DNA of 64,000 nucleotides. It comes from an uncultured Lentisphaeria bacterium. GTDB lineage: Bacteria > Verrucomicrobiota > Lentisphaeria > Victivallales > UBA1829. A model generated the notes under the pieces. It was not told where the DNA came from. It did not search any database and worked only from the letters and a program-made list of their open reading frames with translations. Below, piece after piece: positions 62,914 through 64,000 of this stretch. The DNA lies in NCBI GenBank assembly GCA_949287225.1, contig CASEFP010000226.1:1-64000 (forward strand), given 5' to 3'. Numbering within the stretch: position 1 is the first letter of the stretch; the number at the start of each line of letters is the position of its first letter. The position numbers and the translations under genes were made by a program.

Positions 62914-63993
62914 ATGAACCTTGCTATTGAAGCAAATCTGGTCGCGGGAGAAAAAGAACCGACGGGACTGGGGGTTTACGTCGACTCTCTGCTTTCCTCC
63001 TTCGCACGAAACGGGAAATGGACGGCGGCACACACGTTCTATCTGCTGCACGCGCGGCAGGAGTGGCGCGGAAAAGATTACGGCAGGAGATTCGTGCCTG
63101 TCTCCTACCGCATGACCCGCTCGCAGTTCGCCGGCATCGCATTTCATTTGAATCATACACTCAATGCCTTACATGCGGATCTGTTTCACGCGACCTGCAC
63201 TGCGGGACTTCCGCCGCGCCTTTCGATTCCCGGCGTGGTGACTGTGCATGATCTGTTTCAGCTGACAAGTCCGGATGTTCCGCTCCGCACGCGCCTCCTG
63301 ATGCGCCTTCTGTTCCGCTGGACCCGGCGCAATGCTGCCTGCTTTATCTGCAATTCAGCCTTTACGATGCACGAACTGACCCGTTTCGGAATCCCCGAAG
63401 CAAAAACCGCTGTTGTTCTGCTCGGATCACGTTTTGCGTTTTCTCCGCAGGAAGCACACAGAGTATCGTCTCCGCGCAGAGCGTATTTTCTTTGCGTCGG
63501 TGCAATTGAACCGCGCAAAGGACAGCTGATGCTCTGCCGCGCATACTGCAAAGCCCTTGCGGAAAATCCGGAACTGCCCGATCTGATTTTTGCCGGCCCC
63601 GATCGCGGCGATGCGCACACACTGCGGGAAATGGCCGCCGCACAGCCGAAAATCCGCTATCTGGGTTTCGTCGGCGATGAGGAGCTGGCCGATCTGTATC
63701 GCGGAGCTTCGCTCTTTGTATTTCCCAGTTTTGCGGAAGGATTCGGAATTCCCGTGGCGGAAGCCGCGAACGCCGGATTGCCCGTGCTTTGTTCGGACAT
63801 TCCCGTCCTGCGCGAAATTGCCGACGGGTTTGCCGAATTCGCGGCCCCGGATGAAGATGCTTTTGCAGAAGCCCTTCTGGCCTTTCCCCGCAGCCGGAAT
63901 GAGAGGAAGTCCGCTGCACACTTCTCCTGGGATGCCTGTGCACGGGAAACCATGCGGATCTATCAGACTGTTCTGGAGAAAGCGGGGAAATGA
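62914..63993 (+). CDS. GT4-type glycosyltransferase (2)
   Basis: This 359-residue paralogue starts MNLAIEANLVAGEKEPTGLG with GGAGGG nine bases upstream. GT-B motifs: GVVTVHDLFQLTSPDVPL, RAYFLCVGAIEPRKGQLMLC, LIFAGPDRGD, FAEGFGIPVAEAANAGLPVL (E-x7-E), FSWDACARETMRIYQTVLE. It is similar in plan to the previous gene, and the stop overlaps a possible next start at the window end. The job is likely surface polysaccharide synthesis; donor and acceptor are unknown. Confidence 0.9.
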   Translation: MNLAIEANLVAGEKEPTGLGVYVDSLLSSFARNGKWTAAHTFYLLHARQEWRGKDYGRRFVPVSYRMTRSQFAGIAFHLNHTLNALHADLFHATCTAGLPPRLSIPGVVTVHDLFQLTSPDVPLRTRLLMRLLFRWTRRNAACFICNSAFTMHELTRFGIPEAKTAVVLLGSRFAFSPQEAHRVSSPRRAYFLCVGAIEPRKGQLMLCRAYCKALAENPELPDLIFAGPDRGDAHTLREMAAAQPKIRYLGFVGDEELADLYRGASLFVFPSFAEGFGIPVAEAANAGLPVLCSDIPVLREIADGFAEFAAPDEDAFAEALLAFPRSRNERKSAAHFSWDACARETMRIYQTVLEKAGK

Positions 63994-64000
63994 TCAGAAT
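63990..64000 (+). CDS. possible start of the next gene (partial)
   Basis: ATGATCAGAAT begins inside the glycosyltransferase stop (ATGA overlap), with GCGGGG just upstream. Only three codons are visible. Such overlaps are common in this genome segment, so a third co-translated gene is plausible. Confidence 0.3.

Overview
The window reads as chromosomal DNA of an anaerobic, Gram-negative member of the Lentisphaerota (Victivallales, Victivallis-like, probably gut-associated). This is an inference. It rests on several FTLIELL-type pseudopilins with a C-terminal H-x(n)-DG/DxH block, a GntR/LacI-type regulator sitting with a LamG protein and a DUF6259-like glycoside hydrolase, a trimeric [FeFe] hydrogenase, the carboxyspermidine polyamine route, and outer-membrane-type genes (lipocalin, SurA-like foldase, MsbA-like exporters). 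I see no tRNA, rRNA, CRISPR array, insertion sequence or phage gene.

Layout. 1-1.6 kb: two decayed pseudopilin genes. 1.9-6.5 kb: a LysM protein, a membrane-bound spermidine-synthase-like protein and a SurA-like foldase, each with its own promoter or terminator. 6.6-15 kb: core genes (a small basic protein, a NUDIX hydrolase, coaE, rho with a very long Asn/Gln-rich N-terminus, a TraB/GumN protein, an ABC exporter, prfA, rpmE). 15.3-19.5 kb: a three-gene operon for a NuoE/NuoF/HydA [FeFe] hydrogenase. 19.6-24.8 kb (minus strand): speA, carboxy(nor)spermidine dehydrogenase, nspC and mrp, a polyamine operon. 25.0-31.4 kb: cobO, a HAD phosphatase, a TPR lipoprotein, dnaG, and a gene encoding two fused PilT-type ATPases.

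31.4-43.8 kb (minus strand): a tightly packed run, in transcription order Ser/Thr kinase, fabD, fabG, acpP, fabF, LysM lipoprotein, phoH, pgpH, ybeY, corC, DUF502. It joins fatty-acid synthesis to the phoH-ybeY-corC cluster and a predicted c-di-AMP phosphodiesterase. hisB lies upstream, and a second, divergent, membrane-anchored Ser/Thr kinase lies beyond hisB. 47.2-51.8 kb: a conserved unknown gene, a lipocalin, a zinc-ribbon protein with 20-residue repeats, an MsbA-like exporter and a gene fragment. 51.8-57.9 kb: an accessory carbohydrate cassette (GntR regulator, pseudopilin, LamG protein, 1155-residue hydrolase) expressed from one consensus promoter. 58.3-64 kb: mreB, lysA, a small NIF3/CutA-like protein and two GT4-type glycosyltransferases.

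Most useful leads: the Rho prion-like region, the PilT-PilT fusion, the regulator-pseudopilin-hydrolase cassette, the kinase coupled to fabD, the operon joining the carboxyspermidine pathway to an Mrp ATPase, and a poly-G frameshift in a pseudopilin.
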